From positions 5,890,001 through 5,954,000 of the forward strand of contig NZ_JAPEOX010000001.1 in NCBI RefSeq assembly GCF_026340675.1: a stretch of 64,000 nt of DNA. The letters run 5' to 3'. The DNA is from Streptomyces sp. NBC_01264. GTDB taxonomy: Bacteria; Actinomycetota; Actinomycetes; Streptomycetales; Streptomycetaceae. Numbering within the stretch: position 1 is the first letter of the stretch; the number at the start of each line of letters is the position of its first letter. Of this stretch, positions 8,870 through 17,727 are shown one piece after another. The notes below the pieces were generated by a model. The model searched no databases. It saw only the letters and a list, made by a program, of their open reading frames with translations, and was not told where the DNA came from. The position numbers and the translations under genes were made by a program.

Positions 8870-10498
8870 ATGACGGACACGCAGGCCCCGGCCCCCCTCC
8901 GCAGCGCCCCGCAGCCCACCAACCCGGTCGCCCCCGCCCCGGCCGGCGCCCGGAGCGCCGCCGACGTGGTGACCCCCGAACTGGTCGCCCGGCTGACCCG
9001 CGGAGTGGCCGGCTCCGGCCGCACCGCCAACCACAGCCCCTTCACCGGGGACCGGCTCGCGGAGCTCCCCGAGGCCACCCCCGAGGACGTGGAGGCGGCC
9101 TTCGCCGCCGCCCGCGCGGCGCAGCCCGCCTGGGCGGCCGTGCCCGTCCGCGCGCGGGCGGCCGTACTGCTGCGCTTCCACGACCTGGTCCTCTCCCGGC
9201 AGGCCGAGGTGCTCGACCTGATCCAGCTCGAGACCGGCAAGGCGCGCCTGCACGCCCACGAGGAGGTCCAGGCCGTCTCGATCGCGGCCCGGCACTACGG
9301 CCGCAAGGCCCCCTCGTACCTGCGCCCCAAGGGCCACACGGGCGCCATGCCCACCCTCACCAAGGTCACCGAGCTGCGCCAGCCGCGCGGGGTCGTCGGC
9401 CAGATCGCCCCCTGGAACTACCCCTTCGAACTGTCCATCGGCGACGCCCTGCCCGCTTTCGTCGCGGGCAACGCCGTCGTGATGAAGCCCGACACCGAGA
9501 CCGCGCTCACCGCCCTGTGGGCCCGCGACCTGATGATCGAGGCGGGCCTGCCGGCCGAGGTGTTCCAGATCGTCCTCGGCGAGGGCCCGGTCGTCGGCCC
9601 CGAGGTGGTCCGGCACGCCGACTACGTTTCGTTCACCGGCTCCACGCGTACCGGCCGCGAGGTCGCCCAGGGCGCGGCCGCCCGTCTGGTCGGGGTCTCC
9701 CTCGAACTCGGCGGCAAGAACGCCATGCTCGTCCTGCGCGACGCCGACGTGGAGAAGGCCGCCGCCGGCGCCGTCCGCGCCTGCTTCTCCTCCGCGGGCC
9801 AGCTCTGCATCTCCATCGAGCGGCTGTACGTGCACGCCTCGATCGCCGACGAGTTCGTCGCCCGGTTCGCCGCCCGTACGAAGGCCATGCGGCTCGGTTC
9901 CTCCCTCGCCTACGGCGCGGACATGGGCTCCCTGGCCGGCGAGCGCCAGCTGGCGGCCGTGCAGCGGCACGTGGACGACGCCGTGGCCAAGGGCGCCACC
10001 CTCGTCACCGGCGGCGTCGCCCGCCCGGACATCGGCCCGCTCTTCTACGAGCCGACCATCCTCGACGGCGTCGAGACCGCGATGGCGGTGTGCGGGGAGG
10101 AGACCTTCGGTCCGGTCGTCTCCATCTACCGCTTCACCGACGAGGACGAGGTCATCGAAGAGGCCAACGGCACCTCCTACGGCCTGAACTCCAGCGTGTG
10201 GACGAAGGACGCCCGCCGCGGCCACGCCGTCTCGGCCCGCCTGCGCACCGGCACCGTCAACATCAACGAGGGCTACGCCCCGGCCTACGGCAGCGCCCAG
10301 GCCCCCATGGGCGGCATGAAGGAATCCGGCCTCGGCCGCCGCCACGGCTCCGAGGGCATCCTCAAGTACACCGAGGCCCAGACCGTCGCCCACCAGCGGC
10401 TGCTGCCGATGGCGCCCTCCTTCGGGATGGACGACGAGAAGTACGCGGCGTTCATGACCCGCAGCCTCCAGGTCATGAAGGCGTTCCGGCTCCGCTAG
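8870..10498 (+). CDS. Succinate-semialdehyde dehydrogenase-type aldehyde dehydrogenase
   Basis: 542 residues of the NAD(P)-dependent aldehyde dehydrogenase superfamily, which oxidises an aldehyde to the acid through a cysteine thiohemiacetal. Visible motifs are the cofactor-binding region GQIAPWNYPF, VVMKPDTETA, the FTGSTRTGREV nucleotide loop, the general-base segment LELGGKNAM and the catalytic cysteine C313 in SAGQLCISIER. The GQLCxSIER context is that of actinobacterial GabD2-type succinic semialdehyde dehydrogenases, which convert succinate semialdehyde to succinate; the exact substrate remains inferred. The start lacks a Shine-Dalgarno sequence and appears leaderless. The next gene, a GMC flavoprotein, begins 52 bases after the stop on the same strand and may be co-transcribed. 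Confidence 0.85.
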   Translation: MTDTQAPAPLRSAPQPTNPVAPAPAGARSAADVVTPELVARLTRGVAGSGRTANHSPFTGDRLAELPEATPEDVEAAFAAARAAQPAWAAVPVRARAAVLLRFHDLVLSRQAEVLDLIQLETGKARLHAHEEVQAVSIAARHYGRKAPSYLRPKGHTGAMPTLTKVTELRQPRGVVGQIAPWNYPFELSIGDALPAFVAGNAVVMKPDTETALTALWARDLMIEAGLPAEVFQIVLGEGPVVGPEVVRHADYVSFTGSTRTGREVAQGAAARLVGVSLELGGKNAMLVLRDADVEKAAAGAVRACFSSAGQLCISIERLYVHASIADEFVARFAARTKAMRLGSSLAYGADMGSLAGERQLAAVQRHVDDAVAKGATLVTGGVARPDIGPLFYEPTILDGVETAMAVCGEETFGPVVSIYRFTDEDEVIEEANGTSYGLNSSVWTKDARRGHAVSARLRTGTVNINEGYAPAYGSAQAPMGGMKESGLGRRHGSEGILKYTEAQTVAHQRLLPMAPSFGMDDEKYAAFMTRSLQVMKAFRLR

Positions 10499-10550
10499 GC
10501 CGTCCCGCCAGGCCCGTTCCGCCCGTCCGTTCCGTTTGGGAGGCACCGCA

Positions 10551-12347
10551 GTGTCGTACGACTTCGACTACGACGTCATCGTCATCGGATCGGGTTTCGG
10601 AGGGTCGGTCTCGGCGCTGCGGCTCTCCGAGAAGGGGTACCGGGTCGGCGTCCTGGAGGCAGGACGCCGCTTCACCCGCGAGACCCTGCCGAAGAACAGC
10701 TGGGACCTGCGCAACTACCTGTGGGCCCCGGCCCTCGGGCTGTACGGGATCCAGCGCATCCACCTCCTCGGCAACGTGATGGTCCTCGCGGGCGCCGGGG
10801 TCGGCGGCGGCTCCCTCAACTACGCCAACACCCTCTACGTGCCCCCCACCGCCTTCTTCGAGGACCGGCAGTGGGCGTCCATCACGGACTGGCGGGACGA
10901 GCTCGCCCCGTACTACGACCAGGCCAAGCGGATGCTGGGGGTCCGGCTCAACCCCACGGAGACCCCCTCCGACGTCCACCTCAAGGCGGCCGCCGCCAGG
11001 ATGGGCGTCGCGGACTCCTTCCACATGGCCCCGGTCGGCGTCTTCTTCGGCGACGGGGACGATGCCGAGGGCCAGGCGAAGGTCCGCCCCGGTGACGAGG
11101 TGGCCGACCCGTACTTCGGCGGCGCGGGCCCCGCCCGCAAGGCCTGCACCGAGTGCGGCGAGTGCATGACCGGCTGCCGGCACGGCGCGAAGAACACCCT
11201 GAACGAGAACTACCTGCACCTCGCGGAGCGGGCCGGTGCCGTCATCCACCCCATGACCACGGTCACCGCCCTCTCCGACCACCCCGACGGCGGCTACCGC
11301 GTCCGCACCGTCCCCACCGACCAGCGACGCAGGAGCGCCAAGGGCGCTGCCAAGGTGCTCCGCGCCCGCTACGTGGTCGTCGCGGCGGGCACGTACGGCA
11401 CCCAGACCCTCCTGCACACGATGAAGGACCTCGGCGAGCTGCCCCGCCTGTCGGACCGCCTCGGCGATCTGACCCGGACCAACTCCGAAGGCCTCGTAGG
11501 GGCTCAGACCGATGACCGCCGCTACGGCAAGCGGCACGGCAAGGGCAAGCGGGCGGACTTCACGCGGGGCGTGGCCATCACCTCCTCGGTGCACCCCAAC
11601 GCCGACACGCACATCGAGCCCGTGCGCTACGGCAAGGGCTCCAACGCGATGGGGTTCATGACGATCCTCCAGGTGCCCTACTCCACCCACCGGGTCCGCG
11701 CCTGGTTCGGGCGCACCGCCCGGCACCCCGTCCAGCTGCTGCGGTCCCTCTCCAACCGGCGCTGGTCGGAGCGGACCATCATCGGCCTGGTCATGCAGTC
11801 CCTCGACAACTCCCTGACCACCTACCGCAAGCCCGGCGGCATAGGGAAGGGGCTGCTCACCGCCCGGCAGGGCCACGGCGCGCCCAACCCCGTGCAGATC
11901 GCCGAGGCCACGCGGGCGGCGACCCTGCTGGCCGAGGAGATCAACGGGTTCCCGGGCAGCAACGTCGGCGAGCTGATGGGCACGCCGCTGACCGCGCACT
12001 TCCTCGGCGGCTGCCCGATCGGCGCCTCGCCCGAGGAGGGCGTGGTCGACCCGTACCACCGCCTCTACGGGCACCCGGGCATCTCGGTGGTGGACGGCTC
12101 GGCGGTCTCCGCGAACCTCGGGGTCAACCCGTCCCTGACGATCACCGCGCAGGCGGAACGGGCGATGTCCTACTGGCCGAACAACGGCGAGCGCGACCCG
12201 CGCCCGGAGCAGGGGGCGGCCTACACCCGCCTGGCGGCCGTGGAACCGGCCCGCCCGGCGGTGCCGAAGGAGGCCTTCGGGGCGCTGCGCCTGCCGTTCC
12301 TGGCGGTACCGGAGGTCCCGCCGCGCGCGGCTTCGCCCGCCGAATAG
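10551..12347 (+). CDS. GMC-family FAD oxidoreductase, cholesterol-oxidase-like
   Basis: 598 residues. The GTG at 10551 is chosen because GGGAGG (10538-10543) lies 7 bases upstream. The N-terminus has the FAD-binding Rossmann motif VIGSGFGGSVSALRL. AGAGVGGGSLNYANTLY follows, typical of the GMC/cholesterol oxidase family, and near the C-terminus LGGCPIG and VVDGSAVSANLGVNPSLTI. A four-cysteine CTECGECMTGC stretch (about 199-212) recalls the iron-sulphur-like cysteines of the mycobacterial ChoD/Rv3409c branch. No signal peptide or membrane span is evident, so it is probably cytosolic or membrane-associated. The substrate (sterol or other alcohol) cannot be read from sequence. It probably shares a transcript with the preceding dehydrogenase. 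Confidence 0.82.
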   Translation: MSYDFDYDVIVIGSGFGGSVSALRLSEKGYRVGVLEAGRRFTRETLPKNSWDLRNYLWAPALGLYGIQRIHLLGNVMVLAGAGVGGGSLNYANTLYVPPTAFFEDRQWASITDWRDELAPYYDQAKRMLGVRLNPTETPSDVHLKAAAARMGVADSFHMAPVGVFFGDGDDAEGQAKVRPGDEVADPYFGGAGPARKACTECGECMTGCRHGAKNTLNENYLHLAERAGAVIHPMTTVTALSDHPDGGYRVRTVPTDQRRRSAKGAAKVLRARYVVVAAGTYGTQTLLHTMKDLGELPRLSDRLGDLTRTNSEGLVGAQTDDRRYGKRHGKGKRADFTRGVAITSSVHPNADTHIEPVRYGKGSNAMGFMTILQVPYSTHRVRAWFGRTARHPVQLLRSLSNRRWSERTIIGLVMQSLDNSLTTYRKPGGIGKGLLTARQGHGAPNPVQIAEATRAATLLAEEINGFPGSNVGELMGTPLTAHFLGGCPIGASPEEGVVDPYHRLYGHPGISVVDGSAVSANLGVNPSLTITAQAERAMSYWPNNGERDPRPEQGAAYTRLAAVEPARPAVPKEAFGALRLPFLAVPEVPPRAASPAE

Positions 12348-12553
12348 CGGGCGGCGACGCACATCGGCGCGCATCGCCGCGGAAAAGACTTCGGCGGGCA
12401 CCGCACTCCCCCTCCGAGCGCGCTACCCGCCGAACTACATAGATGACAGCCGTGCGGCTCGGATGGTTGTAGCCGGATCCCGTGACAGAGGTGTGGTGTG
12501 CGTCACAGGGTGAAGAGCGCAACCGGACAGGGCCCTCGCGGGTCAAGGTCGGC

Positions 12554-14209
12554 ATGAGAAAGCGCATCTCCCTGCTGGCGGCAGCCGGCCTGGTGGCCGT
12601 CGGCCTGGCCGCCACCCCCGCGAACGCGGCGGACCCGGTTTTCACGCTCATCAGCCCGGCGGAGATGGGCCTGCACCCGCACCCGGGGGGCACCGGGAAG
12701 CCGCAGCCGACCACGGTCGGTTTCGTCGTCGAGAACGAGACCGGCAAGGACTTCGGCGAGAAGAGCACCTACACGATCGACCTGAGCCCCCTCAAGGGCG
12801 TCGCCGACGTGAAGCTCACCCCGGACCGGTCCAACGACTGCACCCTGACGGCGGCGAAGGTCACCTGCACGTACTGGGCGGTCTGGACCCACGGAAGCGA
12901 GGTCGTGTCCCTCGACCTCACCGCGGCCAAGGGCAGCAAGACCGGCACGGCCGTCGACCTGACGATGACCGGCGCGGCGGTGGGCGCCACCTTCAGGCCC
13001 ACCACGACCAAGGTCCGGGTCGGCGGTCCGGACCTGGTGCTGGAAGAGGCCAAGCTGAAGGCGAAGCTCGTCCCGGGTGAGAGCCAGCCGCTCCCGATCG
13101 TCTTCGCCAACGCGGGCACCGAGTCCGTCAAGGGCGTGGCGCTGGAGCTGAACACCACGCACGGCATGGGCCTGGTCGAGCAGTACGACAACTGCGCCTA
13201 CGGCCAGGACGACAGCACGGGCCAGCCCTGGAACGTGGGCTGGGGCAGGACGGTCTGCACCTTCGACAACGAGATCAAGGCGGGCGAGGTCTGGGAGATC
13301 GCCGGCGCGCTGACCCTCAAGGCCGCTCCGCACGCCTTCATCGACGGGCTGGTCTACGGCGTGCACGAGGCGGGCTCCGAGCCGAAGTCCACGCAGAAGC
13401 GCAGCACGCCCCGCACGGGCAAGAAGCTGGGCCTCAAGGCGCGTTCGGCCAAGGCCGCGCCGCAGGCGGCGGACCTGGACCCGTGGAACAACCAGCACGA
13501 GTTCGACTTCCAGGTGAAGAACACCGCCGACCTGGTCGCCGTCCCCACCTCCGTGAAGGGCAAGGCGGGCGAGACCGTCGAGGCCGACCTCGGCTTCCGC
13601 AACGACGGCCCCGCGTGGGTCGCCTACCTCCGCTCGGGCGAGGACGTCGCCATGGCTGACATCGTGATCCCGGCGGGCGCGAAGGTCACCAAGGCGCCGA
13701 AGTCCTGCAGGGCCGTCACGGCCTCGGCCGGCTACCGCGAGCAGCAGCTGGGCGCCCCGCGCTACTTCTGCCCGACCTCGCACGTGATCGGGGAGAAGGA
13801 GAAGTTCGCCTTCCCGTTCGAGCTGAAGATCGAGAAGGTGATCGCGGAGGCCACCGGGTCCGTCACGGTCGGCAGCTGGTCCCCCGAGGGTGCGGCGCCG
13901 ATCAGCTGGGACCCGCTGCACGCCAACGACAAGGCCGCCTTCGTGATCAACGGCAAGCAGGTCACGCCCACGCCGGCTCCGACCACCCCCGGCCCGAAGC
14001 CGACGTCCTCCACGAGCCCGACGGCCACGCCGGGTACGAGCACCACTCCGAGCCCGGGCGCCAGTTCCGGTAACGGCAAGACCCCGAACGGCGGCCTCGC
14101 CGAGACGGGCGCCAGCGCGGGGCCGGTCCTGATCGCGGGCGCGGCGCTCGTCGCCGCCGGTGGCGCGGTGTTCCTCGCGTTCCGCCGCCGGTCCACCGGC
14201 CGCGCGTAG
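12554..14209 (+). CDS. LAETG cell-wall-anchored surface protein
   Basis: 551 residues. The ATG at 12554 gives a clear Sec signal peptide (MRKRISLL, a hydrophobic core, cleavage after ANA). The mature protein is about 500 residues of beta-rich sequence with repeated VSLDLTAAKG / VALELN-type strands, suggesting two or three Ig-like or DUF11-type modules, with few cysteines. A Pro/Thr/Ser spacer precedes the C-terminal sorting signal LAETG, a hydrophobic helix and an RRRSTGRA tail. LAxTG is the signal used by Streptomyces class E sortases (as in long chaplins), so the protein should be attached to peptidoglycan. No class E sortase lies in the window; the class F sortase at 24434 is the only one here. 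Function beyond surface display is unknown. Confidence 0.85.
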   Translation: MRKRISLLAAAGLVAVGLAATPANAADPVFTLISPAEMGLHPHPGGTGKPQPTTVGFVVENETGKDFGEKSTYTIDLSPLKGVADVKLTPDRSNDCTLTAAKVTCTYWAVWTHGSEVVSLDLTAAKGSKTGTAVDLTMTGAAVGATFRPTTTKVRVGGPDLVLEEAKLKAKLVPGESQPLPIVFANAGTESVKGVALELNTTHGMGLVEQYDNCAYGQDDSTGQPWNVGWGRTVCTFDNEIKAGEVWEIAGALTLKAAPHAFIDGLVYGVHEAGSEPKSTQKRSTPRTGKKLGLKARSAKAAPQAADLDPWNNQHEFDFQVKNTADLVAVPTSVKGKAGETVEADLGFRNDGPAWVAYLRSGEDVAMADIVIPAGAKVTKAPKSCRAVTASAGYREQQLGAPRYFCPTSHVIGEKEKFAFPFELKIEKVIAEATGSVTVGSWSPEGAAPISWDPLHANDKAAFVINGKQVTPTPAPTTPGPKPTSSTSPTATPGTSTTPSPGASSGNGKTPNGGLAETGASAGPVLIAGAALVAAGGAVFLAFRRRSTGRA

Positions 14210-14261
14210 CACCGGGGGAGAGCGTCAACGGGGGAGATCAGTAGACGGGGGAAACAGAAGA

Positions 14262-14295
14262 ACGGCCGGTCCGGGGCGTCCCCCGGGCCGGCCGT
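14262..14295 (+). terminator. Terminator hairpin after the surface protein gene
   Basis: ACGGCCGGTCCGGGG and CCCCGGGCCGGCCGT pair with one G-T wobble around a CGTC tetraloop; CCTTTGTG follows. Confidence 0.75.
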
Positions 14296-14522
14296 CCTTT
14301 GTGTGGTGACCAGGCTGCTGTCCCCTGCCGTCCGGTCACATGAAGGAGCGAGGTCCCACGACGCACGCCCGGCAGGGGGTGCGTCTCATCGCTCCAGCGA
14401 GCCACGCGTGGTGCTGCGGTCCCGCACCTGGCTGGCACGGTCATCCGCATCAACGAAGCGCCGCGGGGGCGGTCACGGTCCGGACGGGTGACGAACAGGC
14501 GTCACGGGCACCGCGGCGGGGC
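14296..14522. other. Intergenic stretch with a foldable segment, no convincing gene
   Basis: Short ORFs here have no ribosome binding site or coding bias. The segment 14345-14395 can fold: GGAGCGA (14345) pairs with TCGCTCC (14389) and, inside it, GACGCAC (14360) pairs with GTGCGTC (14379). A perfect palindrome CCACGCGTGG follows at about 14402. This may be the 3' end of the minus-strand chorismate mutase transcript or a small RNA. Confidence 0.35.
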
Positions 14523-14804
14523 TCAGACCCGGCCGCGGCACAGCTCCAGCAAGGTCATCGCGAGCGCGGTGCCGGGCTTGCCGAGGGCGTCGCTCCAGTG
14601 GGTCAGGACCTCCATCTCCCGCGACAGGTGCACCCGGCGCCCGCCCGAGCCGATCCGGGCCTCCTGGATCACGGTCGAGACGGCCATCCGTTCCTGGATC
14701 AGGCCGATGATCCGGTCGTCGATGGCGTCGATCCGCTCGCGGGAGCCGGCGATCAGCTGCTCGGGGGCGATCGTGTTCGGGATCGTGGTCGTCGTCATGG
14801 TCAT
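14523..14804 (-). CDS. AroQ-type chorismate mutase
   Basis: A 93-residue, all-helical single-domain protein. It contains the AroQ pattern ERIDAIDDRIIGLIQERMAV, a basic HLSREMEVL segment and a final helix, matching chorismate mutases that convert chorismate to prephenate on the way to phenylalanine and tyrosine. The start is set by AGGAG 8 bases upstream of the ATG at 14804. It stands alone, divergent from guaA. About 170 bases of leader precede it and contain a promoter, a short leader ORF and a strong terminator-like hairpin, so control by attenuation is likely. A relaxed-specificity or secondary-metabolite role cannot be excluded. Confidence 0.85.
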   Translation of the reverse strand: MTMTTTTIPNTIAPEQLIAGSRERIDAIDDRIIGLIQERMAVSTVIQEARIGSGGRRVHLSREMEVLTHWSDALGKPGTALAMTLLELCRGRV

Positions 14805-14845
14805 GGTCGGTCTCCTGTGGGTGAGGGCCGGCAGGAGCGGAAACG

Positions 14846-14883
14846 CCAGAGCGCCCCGGTCCTGTCGGACCGGGGCGCTCTGG
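14846..14883 (-). terminator. Attenuator-like hairpin in the chorismate mutase leader
   Basis: A perfect 17-bp stem (arms 14846-14862 and 14867-14883) has a four-base loop. On the minus strand the downstream arm runs straight into GTTT, and the chorismate mutase start is 42 bases further on. Leader bases CCGGTCC (14928-14934, minus strand) are also complementary to GGACCGG in the downstream arm, so a competing antiterminator pairing is possible. Confidence 0.7.
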
Positions 14884-14906
14884 GAAGTCAGTGGCTCAAG
14901 CGAGCA

Positions 14907-14975
14907 TCACGATGACCCATGGCGACCGGACCGGCCGGTGCCATAGGTAAAGAGGAAGCTCAGCTGCTTGCGCAT
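14907..14975 (-). CDS. Candidate leader peptide upstream of chorismate mutase
   Basis: A 22-codon ORF beginning at the ATG at 14975, 6 bases after a CATAAT -10, so it would be translated from a leaderless transcript. It encodes an aromatic cluster FLFTY near its start, ends in TGA at 14907-14909, and lies 24 bases before the terminator-like hairpin. Phe and Tyr are the end products downstream of chorismate mutase, which suits ribosome-mediated attenuation. A second mini-ORF (14888-14920, 10 codons) ends closer to the hairpin and is an alternative. Confidence 0.45.
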   Translation of the reverse strand: MRKQLSFLFTYGTGRSGRHGSS

Positions 14976-14981
14976 GGAGGG

Positions 14982-15011
14982 ATTATGACCCTCTGTCCCG
15001 CTCCGTGCCAA
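14982..15011 (-). promoter_or_regulatory. Promoter for the chorismate mutase leader
   Basis: On the minus strand TTGGCA (15006-15011) is followed after 18 bases by CATAAT (14982-14987), a good match to the principal sigma factor consensus. Predicted transcription starts at or next to the leader ATG. Confidence 0.65.
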
Positions 15012-15054
15012 GCCGGTTCGGACACTGAGACGAAGAGGGGTATCCGTCCCCCGT

Positions 15055-15060
15055 TAGAAT
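15055..15060 (+). promoter_or_regulatory. Candidate -10 of guaA
   Basis: TAGAAT lies 39 bases before the guaA start. No convincing -35 is visible, so this is tentative. Confidence 0.35.
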
Positions 15061-15099
15061 CGACAAAACAACCCCCTCTTCCGCCGGAAGGCCTGCCCC

Positions 15100-16686
15100 G
15101 TGCCAGAAGCCACCTTCGCCACCCACGACAGCGCCCCGGACACGGTGCTCGTCGTCGACTTCGGCGCCCAGTACGCGCAGCTGATCGCCCGCCGCGTCCG
15201 CGAGGCACGGGTCTACTCCGAGGTCGTGCCCAGCACGATGCCCGTGGCCGAGATGCTCGCCAAGAACCCGAAGGCGATCATCCTCTCCGGCGGACCGTCC
15301 TCCGTGTACGAGGAGGGCGCCCCCCAGCTCGACGGCGCGATCTTCGAGGCCGGCGTCCCCGTCTTCGGCATGTGCTACGGCTTCCAGCTCATGGCGGTCA
15401 CCCTCGGCGGCACCGTCGACAACACCGGCTCGCGCGAGTACGGCCGTACCCCGCTGGCCGTCTCCAAGGCCGGATCCACCCTCTTCGAGGGCACCCCCGA
15501 GAACCAGTCGGTGTGGATGTCCCACGGCGACGCCTGCTCGGCGGCTCCCGAGGGCTTCACCGTCACCGCGTCGACCGACGTCGTCCCGGTCGCGGCCTTC
15601 GAGAACGACGAGAAGAAGCTCTACGGCGTGCAGTACCACCCCGAGGTGATGCACTCCACGCACGGCCAGCAGATCCTGGAGCACTTCCTCTACCGTGGCG
15701 CGGGCCTCAAGCCCACCTGGACCCCCGGCAACATCGTCGAGGAGCAGGTCGCCCTCATCCGCGAGCAGGTCGGCGACAAGCGCGCCATCTGCGGCCTGTC
15801 CGGCGGCGTGGACTCGGCGGTCGCCGCGGCCCTCGTGCAGAAGGCCATCGGCTCGCAGCTCACCTGCGTGTACGTGGACCACGGTCTGATGCGCAAGGGC
15901 GAGACCGAGCAGGTCGAGAAGGACTTCGTCGCCGCCACCGGCGCGCGGCTGAAGGTCGTCGACGCCCAGGAGCGGTTCCTGAACGCGCTGGCCGGGGTCT
16001 CCGACCCGGAGACCAAGCGCAAGATCATCGGCCGCGAGTTCATCCGCGTCTTCGAGCAGGCCCAGCTGGAGATCCTCCAGGAGGACGGCCCCGCGGTCGC
16101 CTTCCTGGTCCAGGGCACCCTGTACCCGGACGTCGTCGAGTCCGGCGGCGGCACCGGCACCGCCAACATCAAGTCCCACCACAACGTGGGCGGCCTGCCC
16201 GACGACATCGAGTTCGAGCTCGTCGAGCCGCTGCGCCAGCTGTTCAAGGACGAGGTCCGGATGGTCGGCCAGGAGCTCGGCCTGCCCGCCGAGATCGTCC
16301 AGCGCCAGCCGTTCCCCGGCCCCGGCCTGGGCATCCGCATCGTCGGAGAGGTCACCAAGGAGCGCCTGGACCTGCTCCGCGAGGCCGACGCCATCGCCCG
16401 CCACGAGCTCACGGCAGCCGGCCTGGACAAGGAGATCTGGCAGTGCCCGGTCGTCCTGCTGGCCGATGTCCGCAGCGTCGGCGTCCAGGGCGACGGCCGT
16501 ACCTACGGCCACCCGATCGTGCTGCGCCCCGTCTCCTCCGAGGACGCGATGACCGCGGACTGGACGCGCATGCCGTACGAGGTGCTCGCGCGGATCTCCA
16601 CCCGCATCACCAACGAGGTGCCGGACGTGAACCGCGTGGTCCTGGACTGCACGAGCAAGCCCCCGGGCACCATCGAGTGGGAGTAA
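15100..16686 (+). CDS. guaA: GMP synthase (glutamine-hydrolysing)
   Basis: 528 residues from a GTG at 15100, with GGAAGG (15086-15091) upstream. It converts XMP, ATP and glutamine to GMP. The N-terminal class I glutamine amidotransferase domain (about 1-200) has the nucleophile C92 in FGMCYGFQ and the HPEV triad segment. The central ATP-pyrophosphatase domain has the P-loop [14 protein letters not shown]. The C-terminal dimerisation domain ends with KPPGTIEWE, the conserved GuaA terminus that contacts XMP. Length and domain order are normal. A strong terminator follows, so the gene appears monocistronic. Confidence 0.98.
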   Translation: MPEATFATHDSAPDTVLVVDFGAQYAQLIARRVREARVYSEVVPSTMPVAEMLAKNPKAIILSGGPSSVYEEGAPQLDGAIFEAGVPVFGMCYGFQLMAVTLGGTVDNTGSREYGRTPLAVSKAGSTLFEGTPENQSVWMSHGDACSAAPEGFTVTASTDVVPVAAFENDEKKLYGVQYHPEVMHSTHGQQILEHFLYRGAGLKPTWTPGNIVEEQVALIREQVGDKRAICGLSGGVDSAVAAALVQKAIGSQLTCVYVDHGLMRKGETEQVEKDFVAATGARLKVVDAQERFLNALAGVSDPETKRKIIGREFIRVFEQAQLEILQEDGPAVAFLVQGTLYPDVVESGGGTGTANIKSHHNVGGLPDDIEFELVEPLRQLFKDEVRMVGQELGLPAEIVQRQPFPGPGLGIRIVGEVTKERLDLLREADAIARHELTAAGLDKEIWQCPVVLLADVRSVGVQGDGRTYGHPIVLRPVSSEDAMTADWTRMPYEVLARISTRITNEVPDVNRVVLDCTSKPPGTIEWE

Positions 16687-16713
16687 CCCCCCCACGCGCC
16701 CCGCAGTAGGTGA

Positions 16714-16749
16714 CGAGGCCGCCGCTCCCGTACGGGAGCGGCGGCCTCG
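16714..16749 (+). terminator. guaA terminator
   Basis: A perfect 16-bp stem begins CGAGGCCGCC and closes GGCGGCCTCG around a GTAC loop, 27 bases after the guaA stop. Confidence 0.85.
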
Positions 16750-16812
16750 CCGCGTGTATGGCCTCTTCGGCCGGTCGCGGGTACTTTGCGCCGCGACCTT
16801 GAAGGAGGGGCC

Positions 16813-17625
16813 ATGACCGAGCCACCAGCCAGTGCACCCGCACCCGTGCCCGTCGAGCGGCTGGGCTTCGAGATGCCGCCGGTGTTCGCCACCGCCGCGC
16901 AGGAGCGCGCGCACCGCAAGGAGCGGCTCGCCGGGGCGCTGCGGCTGCTGGGCCGGCTCGGGTACGAGGACGGGGTGGGCGGGCACGTCAGCGCCCGGGA
17001 CCCGGAGTTCGAGGACTGCTACTGGGTGAACCCCTTCGGCCGGGCCTTCGGCGCGATCGGCCCCGAGGACCTGCTGCTCGTCGACGGGGAGGGGCGGGTC
17101 CGCCAGGGGGAGCGCAGGGTCAACCAGCTGGCCTTCGCCGTGCACGCGGCCGTCCACCGCGCCCGGCCCGCCGTGGTGGCCGTCGTCCGCACGCAGGCCC
17201 CGTACGGCAGGGCGCTCGCCGCGCTCGGCGAACTGCTCGCCCCCGTCACGCAGGAGGCCTGCGCCTTCTACGAGGACCACGCGCTGCTCGACGAGTTCTC
17301 GGTCGGCGGGGCCTTGGGCGGCGGGGACGTGGGCGGCGGGGACGCCGAGCGGATCGCGAGCGCGCTCGGCCCCTACAAGGCGCTGGTCCTGCGCAACCTC
17401 GGGCTGCTGACGGTCGGCGACTCGGTGGAGGCCGCCGCATGGTGGTTCATCGCGGCGGAGCGGGCCGCGCAGGTCCAGCTGATCGCGCGGGCGGCCGGGA
17501 AGACGGTGCTCATCAGCCACCACAGCGCCCTCGCGACCCGGGAGCGGTTCGGGTCCGATCTCGCGGCCTGGGTCAACTGCCAGCCGCTGCTGGAGACCTC
17601 AGGAGCGGGTCCGTCAACATCATGA
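16813..17625 (+). CDS. Class II aldolase/adducin-family protein lacking usual metal ligands
   Basis: 270 residues. The ATG at 16813 follows GAAGGAGG. The fold signature of the class II aldolase/adducin family is clear: an N-terminal RKERLAGALRLLGRLG helix, GGHVSARDPE, YWVNPFGRAFGAI, then DLLLVDGEGRV. Active family members bind zinc through HxH plus a distal His, usually in a VVHTHS-type segment. Here that segment reads VVRTQAPYG, so both histidines are replaced (R and Q). An EDHALL segment remains further on. Either the metal site is rebuilt or the protein is a non-catalytic, adducin-like member. It stands alone; the next gene begins 102 bases downstream on the same strand. Confidence 0.8.
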   Translation: MTEPPASAPAPVPVERLGFEMPPVFATAAQERAHRKERLAGALRLLGRLGYEDGVGGHVSARDPEFEDCYWVNPFGRAFGAIGPEDLLLVDGEGRVRQGERRVNQLAFAVHAAVHRARPAVVAVVRTQAPYGRALAALGELLAPVTQEACAFYEDHALLDEFSVGGALGGGDVGGGDAERIASALGPYKALVLRNLGLLTVGDSVEAAAWWFIAAERAAQVQLIARAAGKTVLISHHSALATRERFGSDLAAWVNCQPLLETSGAGPSTS

Positions 17626-17727
17626 ACGGTTAATCACCTGCTCTGACATCGTGCGCAATCCGGAACACTGCCGCAGTGGTGCACAATTCGCTGGCATCGC
17701 ACCGTAGTTCAGAGAGGCGGCACGTTC

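Noticed and set aside
14238..14491. Two short ORFs on opposite strands after the surface protein terminator
   Set aside because: No ribosome binding site, no coding bias, no recognisable sequence; one spans the terminator.
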